Assembly: GCF_025420585.1 (NCBI RefSeq)
Contig: NZ_JAOEGB010000003.1
Span: 1 to 64,000, forward strand
Direction: 5' to 3'
DNA from: Planotetraspora sp. A-T 1434
Lineage (GTDB): Bacteria; Actinomycetota; Actinomycetes; Streptosporangiales; Streptosporangiaceae
DNA: 64,000 nucleotides
Part shown: positions 21,347 through 29,235 of the stretch, piece after piece
Layout: each line of letters begins with the position of its first letter
How positions within the stretch are numbered: the stretch's first letter is position 1
Made by a program: the position numbers and the translations under genes
The notes under the pieces: generated by a model
The model's database searches: none
Told to the model about the DNA's origin: nothing
Seen by the model: the letters and a program-made list of their open reading frames with translations, nothing else

Positions 21347-21384
21347 TCTAACGTCTAACGCATAACGAGATTTTACCGTTAGAC
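21347..21384. promoter_or_regulatory. operator-like TCTAACG repeats between CGNR regulator and phosphoesterase
   Basis: TCTAACG occurs at 21347-21353 and 21354-21360, followed by CATAACG at 21361-21367. GTCTAACG (21353-21360) is mirrored by CGTTAGAC (21377-21384), an 8-bp perfect inverted repeat. The 7-bp phased copies within a divergent promoter suggest cooperative binding, most simply by the adjacent CGNR protein. Confidence 0.55.
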
Positions 21385-21425
21385 AGCGCGCCTGGGCGGA
21401 CGGCGCCTTCAACAGGACGGAGCGG

Positions 21426-22169
21426 ATGATGGTTCTGCTGGCTCACATCAGTGATCTCCACCTCGACGGGACCGAGCGCTTGACAGAGCGCGCCACCCGC
21501 GTCATGAACTACCTCAGGGCTCTGCCCCGGCCCGTCGACGCGGTCCTCGTCACGGGGGACATCGCCGACCACGGCGATCCGGCCGAATACGAAGAGGCCG
21601 CGCGGATCCTCGACGCGCCGTTTCCCGTGCTGACCTGTCCCGGTAACCACGACGTCCGAGGCCCCTACCGCAAGGCGCTGCTGGGCGAGGCCGCCTCCGA
21701 CGGCCCGATCAACAAGGTGCACCACATCCAGGGGACCGCGATTCTGATGTGCGACTCGACCATCCCCGGACGTGACGAGGGACTCCTCGACGGAGAGACG
21801 CTCGGCTGGCTGGCCGCCACTCTGGGCGACCTGGGTGGCGACGTGCCCGTCCTCATCGCGTTCCATCAGCCACCGGTCGTTCTCCACCATCCGCTGCCGG
21901 ACTCCAGCCGGCTGACGCAAGCCGATGAACTCGCCGGCCTCCTTGCCGGGCACCCCGAGGTGGTCGGCGTTCTGACCGGGCACGCCCACACGGCCGCCGC
22001 CTCGTCCTTCGCCGGACGGCCTTTGCTCGTCGCGCCGGGCGTTGTCTGGACCCTGCGACTGCCCTGGGAGGGCGAGCAGTTCATGGACAAGTCCCACCCA
22101 CCGGTCATCGCCTTCCACGTGCTCGACGAGGAGCGACGGATCACCACCCACTACCGCGCAGTTCTGTGA
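21426..22169 (+). CDS. calcineurin-like metallophosphoesterase (CpdA-type)
   Basis: This is 247 residues with the complete dinuclear-metal motif set: HISDLHLDG (D-x-H, residues 8-16), VLVTGDIADHGD (GD), CPGNHDVRG (GNHD), AFHQPP and LTGHAHTAA (GHxH). The pattern is that of class III cyclic-nucleotide phosphodiesterases such as CpdA/Rv0805, so cAMP or another 2',3'/3',5'-cyclic phosphodiester is a likely substrate (family knowledge). GGACGGA precedes the ATG. The LysE-family exporter gene follows after 39 bp and is probably co-transcribed. Confidence 0.88.
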   Translation: MMVLLAHISDLHLDGTERLTERATRVMNYLRALPRPVDAVLVTGDIADHGDPAEYEEAARILDAPFPVLTCPGNHDVRGPYRKALLGEAASDGPINKVHHIQGTAILMCDSTIPGRDEGLLDGETLGWLAATLGDLGGDVPVLIAFHQPPVVLHHPLPDSSRLTQADELAGLLAGHPEVVGVLTGHAHTAAASSFAGRPLLVAPGVVWTLRLPWEGEQFMDKSHPPVIAFHVLDEERRITTHYRAVL

Positions 22170-22208
22170 CCTGCCGGCCGACGGCTCCGCCGTGTTGGGA
22201 GACACCCG

Positions 22209-22829
22209 ATGCACTTCGCCGCCATCGCCGGTTTCCTGGCGGCCGTCTTCCCCATGGTCGCGACGCCCGGAGCGAGCCTGACCCTGCTCACTCAGCGGGT
22301 CAGCGACGGCGGGCCCCGCCAGGGCCTGCTGGTGATCCTGGGCACCGCCACGGGTCTGTACGTCCACATGACGCTTGCGGCGCTCGGTCTGTCCGGGCTG
22401 GTCATGCACTCCAGCCAGGCCTTCGCCGCGGTCAGGCTCGCCGGAGCGGTCTACCTCGTCGCCCTGGGCATCTGGACCTGGCGCTCGGCGACAGTGCGGC
22501 CGGCGGCCAGGCAGGCGCTCACGTCCCTACCTTGGGCCGGCCACTCCACGTACGTCCAGGCCCTGCTGGGCAACGTTCTGAACCCCAAGGCGGCCTCGAT
22601 CTACCTCACCCTGATTCCCCAGTTCCTCGACCTCCACGACCCGGTGTTCATCCAGATCCTGATCCTGGCCACCGGACACGCGCTGCTGATCACTCTGTGG
22701 CTGCTGCTGTGGACCGCGGTGATCGCGCGAGCGGCGCACGCCATGAGGTCCCCGAGCTTCAAGGCGGTCCTCAGCAGGATCACCGGCACAGTGCTGATCG
22801 CTCTCGGACTCCGGGCCGCCATGAGGTGA
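22209..22829 (+). CDS. LysE/RhtB-family amino-acid exporter
   Basis: This is 206 residues with about six hydrophobic segments. The family start AAIAGFLAAVFPMVATPGAS carries the conserved P-G-P/A-like motif. GTATGLYVHM and the loop GNVLNPKAASIYLTLIPQFL are LysE/RhtB signatures. It is probably an inner-membrane exporter of an amino acid or derivative. GGGAGA lies upstream of the ATG. It is the last gene of the unit starting with the phosphoesterase. A pair of 53-bp repeat elements begins 82 bp downstream. Confidence 0.87.
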   Translation: MHFAAIAGFLAAVFPMVATPGASLTLLTQRVSDGGPRQGLLVILGTATGLYVHMTLAALGLSGLVMHSSQAFAAVRLAGAVYLVALGIWTWRSATVRPAARQALTSLPWAGHSTYVQALLGNVLNPKAASIYLTLIPQFLDLHDPVFIQILILATGHALLITLWLLLWTAVIARAAHAMRSPSFKAVLSRITGTVLIALGLRAAMR

Positions 22830-22911
22830 TCGCACATCACGACGGGCGGACAGGCCGCTCCGACTCGGACAGGCTCAGGTCGCGGCGAGCGCGTCGGTGG
22901 CGGTGGAACAC

Positions 22912-22977
22912 GTGCATGATCACGCCGAACAAAGCACCAGGTAAGACGGTGCGTGCGGGAACATGCGCATGATCACG
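22912..22977. repeat. 53-bp-period intergenic repeat, site 1 (two cores)
   Basis: GTGCATGATCACG at 22912-22924 and GCGCATGATCACG at 22965-22977 are exactly 53 bp apart. On the minus strand the segment between them reads ATGTTCCCGCACGCACC, then TTACCTGGTG. It closely matches the interior of the units at 42903 and 42956. Confidence 0.8.
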
Positions 22978-23044
22978 CGGGAAGGGCGGGTCGGAAGGCG
23001 ACCGACTGGGCGCAACTCGCCAGCGTCGCCCTCGGGGTCCAAAC

Positions 23045-23146
23045 GCCCACCGGGTCGGCCTGCTCCGCCAGGCGGGCCCGGTCTACCAGTTCCGCCACGA
23101 GAAGCTCCAGGATCGCCTCGCCCACCTTCACCGTCACGGCGGCTGA
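23045..23146 (+). pseudogene. C-terminal fragment of a NACHT/STAND-type ATPase (probable)
   Basis: One frame reads RVGLLRQAGPVYQFRHEKLQ followed by DRLAHLHRHGG and a stop at 23144. The VYQFRHxxLQDxLA ending is typical of the C-terminus of large actinobacterial NTPases of the NACHT class (recognition from memory). No ATPase body precedes it. The rest of 22978-23398 contains no gene I can support. Confidence 0.4.
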
Positions 23147-23398
23147 TCTCCGTACGCCGACGGGCAAAGCGCGGGGTGAATCCCTGGACGTTGATCCGGA
23201 TCACCGGACGTATTCGGTAGATCACCGGCATGGTTCGGCGAGGCGGAGATTTTCGTCATCCGGCGAGGGGTAGGTGCTGGACGCGGCCGTCCGATAAGGA
23301 CAGCCGTATATCGGTTGCCGTCCCGCGTGGCCTGACGCTCGCGTCCCGCGTCGCCCTGCTCGCGCTCAGCCGCCACGCCAGCGATCCCAGGAGGCGTC

Positions 23399-23725
23399 GT
23401 GATCAAACAAGGTAAGCCGGCACAGAACGGCCAGGCGAAGCTGACCTTCAGCGTTCCGGTCGACCAGGCCCCGGGCGGGCTGTCCGTGGTGGGTGACTTC
23501 AACGACTGGGATCCCTACGCCCACCCCATGCAGGTGAAGAAGGACACCTACGAGTTGACTGTGACCGTTCCCGCCGACCGGCCCATCTGCTTCCGCTACC
23601 TCGCCGACGGCGGCGTGTGGTTCGACGACGTCGACGCCGACTACCACGACGAGCACGGCGGCCACATCAAACCGGTCGCCCAGAGCGCTGAGGCGGATGA
23701 AGAGCCCCTCGCCGTGAGCGCCTGA
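23399..23725 (+). CDS. stand-alone CBM48 (isoamylase N-terminal, glycogen-binding) protein
   Basis: This is 108 residues consisting of one early-set domain. GQAKLTFSVP, LSVVGDFNDWDPYAHPM (the WDP glycan-contact loop), YELTVTVPADRPICFRYLAD and GVWFDDVDADYHDEHG match CBM48/AMPK-beta type alpha-glucan binding modules. AGGAGG is positioned well for the GTG start. No catalytic domain is attached and no glycogen gene is adjacent. It may act as a glycogen-targeting adaptor (inference). Confidence 0.85.
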   Translation: MIKQGKPAQNGQAKLTFSVPVDQAPGGLSVVGDFNDWDPYAHPMQVKKDTYELTVTVPADRPICFRYLADGGVWFDDVDADYHDEHGGHIKPVAQSAEADEEPLAVSA

Positions 23726-23933
23726 CGCCGCCGGCCTGACGACTTCCCCGCGAGGGTTTCACCCAGGAGCCGGGGAAGACTTTCGAGAAGGCTTCGCAGC
23801 CGGACGGACGAGCGGGCGCTGGACCGCCGGCTCGCACACCATGAGCGCCGAACGGCGTGTCTCCGTCATGGAGATCCCGTTCGGGCCTCGGTGTCAGAGC
23901 CGCCGGAATGGCGCCCCTCCGCCTTTCAGGCTT

Positions 23934-24170
23934 TCAGGCGCCGAGGTCGCGGGCCACGGTGTCCAGCGCGTCGGCGAGCCGGTCCAGGTCGTGATCGCTC
24001 AGGTCCTCTCCCGCGAGCCGCTCCTCCAGGTCTTGACGGCTCACGATCACAAGCCCTTCCGCCTCGTTCTCGGCAGCGACCACGATCTTGCCTCCGACAA
24101 GGGTCAGCGCCGCGTCCGGCTCCGTGGCATCCAGCAGCCTGCGGACGTCGTCTCGTTGCACGAACTCCAT
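23934..24170 (-). CDS. conserved small acidic protein of unknown function
   Basis: This is 78 residues, strongly acidic, with a predicted helical C-terminus (LEERLAGEDLSDHDLDRLAD). The ATG at 24170 has GGGGGAGA 5 nt upstream, good evidence that it is translated. No cysteines, membrane segments or known motif are visible. It stands alone, 215 bp upstream of and divergent from the histidine kinase gene. Confidence 0.6.
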   Translation of the reverse strand: MEFVQRDDVRRLLDATEPDAALTLVGGKIVVAAENEAEGLVIVSRQDLEERLAGEDLSDHDLDRLADALDTVARDLGA

Positions 24171-24385
24171 GCGAATCTCCCCCGAACCTCGCGTGAGGTA
24201 GCGAATGTTACCCAGAACGAGTCGCCGGGCCGGCGAGCGCCCCTAGGGTCAGCGGTAGCCGAGCACGACATGCGCGGCCCAAGCGCCTTTCTCACCGAAT
24301 ATTTGCCCCGCCATGAGGCTCGGCTTGCCCGTGTCATCGCATGCTTTGAGTTCAAGAGGTGCTCACCTCACCTCTTGGGGGGCAG

Positions 24386-25735
24386 GTGCGCAGACCTAAT
24401 CACTCATCACTCCGGGTTCGGATCACATGTGCGGCCGCCGTCTTGGCCGCACTGATCGGCATCGGCGTCAGTGCGCTCGTCGTGGTCACCGTCCGCGCGA
24501 TGGACGTCACCTCGGGCCGGGAGCAGATCACCGAGGCCACCGACCGGATGCTGAACCACATCAGAGGCCGGAACTTCCCTCACCCGCTGGCCAGGAGCGG
24601 GGACGAGGAGATCCAGGTCCTGAACCCGGCCGGTCAGGTCGTCACCTCGACCCCGAAGCTGTCCGGCAGGCCGGCCATGGCCGGTTTCCGCCCACCCGCT
24701 CACAGGATGCGCGAGAAGCGCACGCTGTGCCCTCCGGCCGGGTTACGGGGCTGCATGACCGTGGCCGCGTACAAGGTCGTCCAGCAGGAGGGGACGTGGC
24801 TTGTGTACATCGCGATTCCAGCGGCCCCCTGGTACGCCAACCCCATACTGGCGGTCTTCTTGGTCCTCGTGACCTTGCTGATCACGGCGACGATGGGCGC
24901 CGTCACCTACCGCGCGGTCGGCAGGACGCTCGCCCCGGTGGACGCCATCCGCGCCGAGCTGTCGGAGATCACCGCCAACCATCTGGACCGCCGGGTGCCG
25001 GTGCCCGAGAACCAGGAGGAGTTCAAGGCGCTGGCCGACACGGCGAACAGCACCCTGGACCGACTGCAAGCGGCCTACGAGCAGCTACGGCGCTTCACGT
25101 CCGATGCCTCACACGAGGTCCGCAGCCCCCTCACCGCCATACGGGCGCAGGTCGAGGGGGCTCTGATGTATCCGGACGAGACCGACTGGCCGGCGACGGG
25201 ACAGGCGGTCCTGGCGGGAGTGGAGCGGCTGCAGGCGCTGATGGGCGAGCTGCTCGACCTGGCCCGGCTCGACGCGGGCGAGTCCATCCCCTGCGCCCCG
25301 GCCGATCTCGCGCAAATAGTCGAGGCCGAGGTGGACCGCCGCCCCCATCGGGTAAGGATCGTGAAACATCTGCAGAAGGGCGTCATCGTGACGTGTGACC
25401 GGATGCGCATGTCCCGGTTGCTGATGAACCTGTTCGACAACGCCGAACGGCACGCCATCTCCGAGATCTCCCTGGTCGTGCGTGAGGAGGCCTCGACCGC
25501 TGTGCTGGAGGTGATCGACGACGGTCCCGGCATCGCCGGCGACCTGCGCGAAATCGTCTTCCGCCGCTTCACCCGGCTGGACACCGCCCGCAACCGCGAC
25601 GCCGGGGGATCCGGGCTGGGGCTGGCGATCGCCCGGAAGATCGCCGAGGTGCACGGCGGCACGCTGACCATCGAGGACAGCGAGAACGGTGGCCGGTTCG
25701 TCCTGCACCTCCCCCGCTACCGCCCCGCCGCGTAA
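24386..25735 (+). CDS. membrane sensor histidine kinase (no adjacent response regulator)
   Basis: This is about 449 residues from the GTG at 24386, which has GGGGGG upstream. A GTG at 24359 is possible but lacks a site. There are two membrane segments, near residues 10-35 and 150-175, flanking an extracytoplasmic sensor of about 110 residues. Then come HAMP (RTLAPVDAIRAELSEITA), HisKA (ASHEVRSPLTAIRAQVEGAL, with His the phosphoacceptor) and HATPase_c (MNLFDNAERHA, DDGPGIAGDL, GGSGLGLAIARKIAEVHGG). All N, G1 and G2 boxes are intact. A response regulator gene normally sits next to such kinases. Here the neighbour is an unrelated small gene, so the partner is elsewhere or lost. Confidence 0.9.
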   Translation: MRRPNHSSLRVRITCAAAVLAALIGIGVSALVVVTVRAMDVTSGREQITEATDRMLNHIRGRNFPHPLARSGDEEIQVLNPAGQVVTSTPKLSGRPAMAGFRPPAHRMREKRTLCPPAGLRGCMTVAAYKVVQQEGTWLVYIAIPAAPWYANPILAVFLVLVTLLITATMGAVTYRAVGRTLAPVDAIRAELSEITANHLDRRVPVPENQEEFKALADTANSTLDRLQAAYEQLRRFTSDASHEVRSPLTAIRAQVEGALMYPDETDWPATGQAVLAGVERLQALMGELLDLARLDAGESIPCAPADLAQIVEAEVDRRPHRVRIVKHLQKGVIVTCDRMRMSRLLMNLFDNAERHAISEISLVVREEASTAVLEVIDDGPGIAGDLREIVFRRFTRLDTARNRDAGGSGLGLAIARKIAEVHGGTLTIEDSENGGRFVLHLPRYRPAA

Positions 25736-25801
25736 GGCTGAGCGGCGTCCGGCCCTTCACCCGGTCAGGATGCCTCGCAACGGCGCTCTTGATCGCCCCG
25801 G

Positions 25802-25932
25802 TGGGAGCTGGCGGACGCGGGCAAGCTCACCGTCAGGGTCGGCGCGACCTATCCGCTGGGGCGCGCCGCCGAAGCCGGACCGTCCTCGCAAAGGGACGAA
25901 CCTGCGGAAAGGTCGTTCTGGAGATTCTCTGA
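25802..25932 (+). pseudogene. C-terminal remnant of an MDR (quinone-type) oxidoreductase
   Basis: From 25802 the frame reads WELADAGKLTVRVGATYPLG followed by RAAEA. After a one-base shift near 25875 the frame RTVLAKGRTCGKVVLEIL and a stop (25930-25932) follow. These are the canonical last residues of zinc-type/quinone oxidoreductases (usually AAEAHR...GKIVLEI). The first 250 or so residues are absent. Confidence 0.65.
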
Positions 25933-26040
25933 ACGTAACGGAACCACGGAATTCGACCTGAAGAGGTTGACGGTTCCCTCCGACCGGTGTGTTTTGGCGA
26001 TAGCGTCCAGAGCCGATCGGCGGGGCGGGAGGGAGTTTCG

Positions 26041-26871
26041 GTGGTTTACGAGGTTGCGCTTTCGGCGGAACAGTACGGGTCCGACGGCTATTCGCATGAC
26101 GCCTTGGAGTGGCGGACTCGGAACGATGTCGCCAAGCAGCGCAATATCGCGACATTTCATTTCATCCCTCGGCCAGGTGTCGTGCCGGTGGCGCCGAATC
26201 CCACGCGAACGCTCGCCAGCACGGGAATCGGCGTCTACACGACGGTGGGCGTGTACGTCGAGCACCAGGTCCGGATCAACGCCAGCCACTCGGAGCAGCA
26301 GTTCATCGACGGCTTTCTCAAGCAGCTCATCTCAGAGGAGGTCTATCCCGCCCAGTACGTCGTCGACTGGGTCTACACCGAGCGTCCCGCCTGCCCCGAC
26401 GTCTACTGGAGCCACAAGCGGGTCGCCTCCGGCTGCCGGACCGGGATCGAGCAAATGGAGAACCTGCAGCGCCAGCGCAAATGGGATCCGGGGCAGCCGC
26501 ATCCGTACCCGTACGAGCTCCGCGATGACCTCAAAATCACCGTCTACAGCTCGTTCGACAGCGCCGCCGAAATCGGCCAGACCGTCATATTCGGCCCAAT
26601 ACGGAGAGAAGTTTACATCGATCTGTACTACAAGCTGGTCACCCTCTATCACAGCGAGTACGCGGCCCAGCCGGGAGACGACTACGACACCAACCTGTAC
26701 GACAACCTGATTCCCGCCCATGCCCGCGAGGTCGCCGAGAGGTTGCCGTCATGGACGGATTACCACCTGACCCTGCGGGACAGGGCGTTGTTCCGGAGGG
26801 AGCTGGCACAGGAGGCGGACACGATCCTGAAGGAGGAGAAGGCCACCGTCCAGGCTCGCCTGCGGAAATGA
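26041..26871 (+). CDS. uncharacterised protein with a deaminase-like H-x-E / Cys signature
   Basis: This is 276 residues from a GTG with GGGAGGGAG 5 nt upstream (an in-frame ATG at 25987 has no site). I do not recognise a named family. The middle shows GIGVYTTVGVYVEHQVRINA, then SHSEQQFIDGFLKQL (H83-S84-E85) and VVDWVYTERPACPD (P116, C118), with a second cysteine at C132. A strand carrying HxE, a helix, then a strand ending in P-x-C and a later Cys is the zinc-deaminase (CDA-fold) layout, though the cysteine spacing is longer than the classical PCxxC. The C-terminus (about 230-276) is helical and charged. It is a single gene between an MDR remnant and a terminator. A function as nucleotide or nucleic-acid deaminase is only a hypothesis. 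Confidence 0.55.
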   Translation: MVYEVALSAEQYGSDGYSHDALEWRTRNDVAKQRNIATFHFIPRPGVVPVAPNPTRTLASTGIGVYTTVGVYVEHQVRINASHSEQQFIDGFLKQLISEEVYPAQYVVDWVYTERPACPDVYWSHKRVASGCRTGIEQMENLQRQRKWDPGQPHPYPYELRDDLKITVYSSFDSAAEIGQTVIFGPIRREVYIDLYYKLVTLYHSEYAAQPGDDYDTNLYDNLIPAHAREVAERLPSWTDYHLTLRDRALFRRELAQEADTILKEEKATVQARLRK

Positions 26872-26960
26872 AAGGCCGCTGATGCCGGGCGGGTGTCGCG
26901 GACCAGCGGACCAGACGCCCGATGCGCCCGGCGAGGCTCGTGATCCTGAATGACGCGGAC

Positions 26961-27005
26961 GGCCACGCCGTCCTGCCCCGTTGAACGGCGCAGGACGGCG
27001 TGGCC
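26961..27005. terminator. bidirectional terminator hairpin
   Basis: GGCCACGCCGTCCTG and CAGGACGGCGTGGCC form a perfect 15-bp stem with a 15-nt loop. It lies between the convergent deaminase-like gene and phoX. Confidence 0.8.
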
Positions 27006-27043
27006 ACGCGCTTCTCAGACGCGGCTGTCAGACGCGGTCCCCA

Positions 27044-28462
27044 TTAGTGACCGCCGTGGCCGTCGCCCGGCCGGCCCCAGGGACCCGTGATCGCGAGCAC
27101 GTAGCCCGGCGTCTGGATGTTGGCGAACAGGATCTTGCCGTCCCCGTTGAAGGTCGGCCCGGTGAACTCGCTGTCGTTGAGCTCGTTGCGGGCCATCGGG
27201 TAGGCCGTGCCGTGCTTTGTGACGCCGACCAGGTGGGACAGGCCCTCGCCGTCCTCGGCCAGGATGATCCCGCCGTACGGTGAGACCGTGATGTTGTCCG
27301 GCCCGTCGTAGTTGGTGTCCTGCTCGGGGTCCGGGTTGACGCCGAAAATGGTCTTCAGGGTGATGGTCTCCGACTCCGGGTCGTAGAACCACACCTGGCC
27401 GTCGTGCTCATTGACGCTGCCGTCGCTCGTGCGGGCGTAGCTCGACACGAAGTAGGCGCCGCCGTCGGCCCACCAGGCGCCCTCCAGCTTGCGAGCCCGG
27501 GTCACCTGATCGTTGGTGAGCTGTTTGCGCACGGAGACGGTCGCCGCGCCGCGGTCCGGCACGTCGACCCACGTGACCTTGTACTTGGTGCCCGGCTGGG
27601 TGGCCTCCGACAGGTCGGCGATGTGCCGGGTGCCCTTGGAGCAGCTCATGGCCTGCAGGGTGCCCGCGGTGTCGCCGCCCTGGCTGAGCGCGAGCGCGCG
27701 CAGCGCCCCCTTGCCGGCCCGGAAGTTCTCCGGCGGGGTCCAGCGGAAGTACAGGCCGTGCGGGGCGTTCGCGTCCTCGGTCTCGTAGATGGCGGATGTG
27801 TGCGGGTCAACCGCGACGGCCTCGTGCGAGAACCGGCCGAGGAACTTCAGCGGGACCGGGTCGATGTTGGCCTTGCGGTCGAACGGGTCCACCTCGAAGA
27901 CGTACCCGTGGTCCTTCTGGAAGGCGCCGCCGGCCCGCTGCTCGGTCTCCTCGCAGGTCAGCCACGTGCCCCAGGGCGTGATGCCGCCCGCGCAGTTGTT
28001 GTGGGTCCCCGCCACGCTGACGTACTCACGGACGCGGTTGCCGTGCTTGTCGACCTCGATGTTCGTGGTCCCGCCGTGCGCGCCCGGGTCGTACGTCAGG
28101 CCCGGCAGGGTGGGCACGCCAAAGGGCTCGCCGCCGCCGATCTCGTGGTTGTTGACCAGGACGCCGCCGTCGCGGCTCGGGAAGAAGCCGGTGCCGTCGG
28201 CGTCGCTCGGAGTCGGCTCTCCCGTCTCAAGCAGCGTCTTCCCCGCCTGGGCGACGATCTTGTAGGAGAAGCCCTTGGGAAGGGCGAGCAGGCCGGCCGG
28301 ATCGGTGACAAGAGGGCCGTAGCCCACCGGCTTCAGCCCGGCCTGAGCGGCCTGAGCCGCGGCAGGGCCGGCGATCGCGTCGATGCTGCCAATGATGGCG
28401 ATACCCAAGCCGCCCGCCGCCCCGGAACGGAGTAGGTCGCGGCGAGAAATGGAGGAAGTCAC
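27044..28462 (-). CDS. phoX: PhoX-family (DUF839) secreted phosphatase
   Basis: This is 472 residues with a twin-arginine signal (SRRDLLRSGAAGGLGIAI), so it is exported folded. The mature part has the DUF839/PhoX propeller landmarks FSYKIVAQAG, FPSRDGGVLVNNHEIGGGEP, YVSVAGTHNNCAGGITPWGT and WLTCEETE, and a C-terminal NPDPEQDTNYDGPDNITVSP with acidic metal ligands. PhoX enzymes are calcium/iron-dependent monoesterases that release phosphate outside the cell. The GTG start has AAAAGG upstream. Two GTTCAC half-sites 33 bp apart lie 56-94 bp upstream and may be a PhoP box. It is transcribed alone towards a bidirectional terminator. Confidence 0.85.
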   Translation of the reverse strand: MTSSISRRDLLRSGAAGGLGIAIIGSIDAIAGPAAAQAAQAGLKPVGYGPLVTDPAGLLALPKGFSYKIVAQAGKTLLETGEPTPSDADGTGFFPSRDGGVLVNNHEIGGGEPFGVPTLPGLTYDPGAHGGTTNIEVDKHGNRVREYVSVAGTHNNCAGGITPWGTWLTCEETEQRAGGAFQKDHGYVFEVDPFDRKANIDPVPLKFLGRFSHEAVAVDPHTSAIYETEDANAPHGLYFRWTPPENFRAGKGALRALALSQGGDTAGTLQAMSCSKGTRHIADLSEATQPGTKYKVTWVDVPDRGAATVSVRKQLTNDQVTRARKLEGAWWADGGAYFVSSYARTSDGSVNEHDGQVWFYDPESETITLKTIFGVNPDPEQDTNYDGPDNITVSPYGGIILAEDGEGLSHLVGVTKHGTAYPMARNELNDSEFTGPTFNGDGKILFANIQTPGYVLAITGPWGRPGDGHGGH

Positions 28463-28517
28463 AGGAGTACCTTTTCGCTACATATCTGAAGGTATGACTG
28501 GACCCAATCCGCCCGGC

Positions 28518-28556
28518 GTGAACGGCTCTTCTCCTGATGCGATCACATCGGTGAAC
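28518..28556 (-). promoter_or_regulatory. possible PhoP (PHO box) binding site upstream of phoX
   Basis: On the minus strand GTTCACCGATG (28546-28556) and GTTCACGCCGG (28513-28523) are separated by 33 bp, exactly three 11-bp PHO-box units. They match the GTTCAYYYRGG direct-repeat unit of actinobacterial PhoP. The two middle units are degenerate, so this is tentative. Confidence 0.35.
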
Positions 28557-28614
28557 GCCCGGCAAACGATCCAACTCAGCGCCAGGGCCCCATCGACCGA
28601 CCGCGTGAGGGCGG

Positions 28615-29232
28615 CTAATGCCGATGGGTCGCGTCGGGATGACGGGGGTCGGCGGGGTGCTCCAAGCCCGGCATCAGCCGGACCAGAGCGGCGTGCCGGC
28701 GGCCCAGCCACGCGGTGAACTCGCGATCCACCGCCGCCTCGCGCAACTCGGCCTCGATCACATTACTGACCTGGTAGTACGGCTCGGCATAGCGGTCGCG
28801 GTTGCGCTCGTGATAGGCGCGGCACTCCTCCGCCGGGACGGCGACGTCCTGCCCGATGCGGCGTCGCAGAGCGCGGGCCAGCGGCATCGACGCGAGCACG
28901 GCGGCCGCCACTCCGCCCATCCGCAGCGCCACGGGCAACGTGAGCGACTGCTTTCCCCCGTCCTCCGGGTCCGCGGACAGCCCCAGGGCGGCGGCCTCCA
29001 TCTCTATCACCGCCTCGTGGGTCATCACCTGCACGACCCAGCGCCGCAGGTTCCGCCCATCAGCGGTCCCCGGCTGCGGCAACCTTCCCGCCAGCGGCCC
29101 TCGCCGCAGCGCGTCCACGCGCGCCTCGACGTCCTCGACCAGGATGGCGCGCTCCCCCACGTAGGCGGCGACGGACGGCTCCTCACCCCCGGTCCCGCGG
29201 TGACCGTGGCCGTGACTGTGAGCGGAGCCCAT
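28615..29232 (-). CDS. SurA/PpiC-N-terminal-like protein with His-rich ends
   Basis: This is 205 residues. Residues 22-105 (SVAAYVGERAILVEDVEARV, NLRRWVVQVMTHEAVIEMEA) and 130-180 (VPAEECRAYHERNRDRYAEP) follow the parvulin-chaperone pattern: a helical SurA N-domain followed by the E-x-Y-x-x-N segment that usually precedes a rotamase domain. No rotamase domain is present. Both termini are His-rich (SAHSHGHGHRG and HPDATHRH), which may bind metal. Related proteins occur in actinomycetes without a defined role. No signal peptide is seen. Confidence 0.55.
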   Translation of the reverse strand: MGSAHSHGHGHRGTGGEEPSVAAYVGERAILVEDVEARVDALRRGPLAGRLPQPGTADGRNLRRWVVQVMTHEAVIEMEAAALGLSADPEDGGKQSLTLPVALRMGGVAAAVLASMPLARALRRRIGQDVAVPAEECRAYHERNRDRYAEPYYQVSNVIEAELREAAVDREFTAWLGRRHAALVRLMPGLEHPADPRHPDATHRH

Positions 29233-29235
29233 GCT

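Noticed and set aside
23000-23110. tRNA-Leu-like sequence on the minus strand (GTGGCGGAACTGGTAGACC)
   Set aside because: The D-arm resemblance is not followed by an anticodon stem, T-loop or acceptor match. The plus strand reads as a protein C-terminus.
26934-26960. Possible further copy of the 53-bp repeat core (CGTGATCCTGAATGACGC)
   Set aside because: It matches only the first 7 bases of the core and has no partner at 53 bp.
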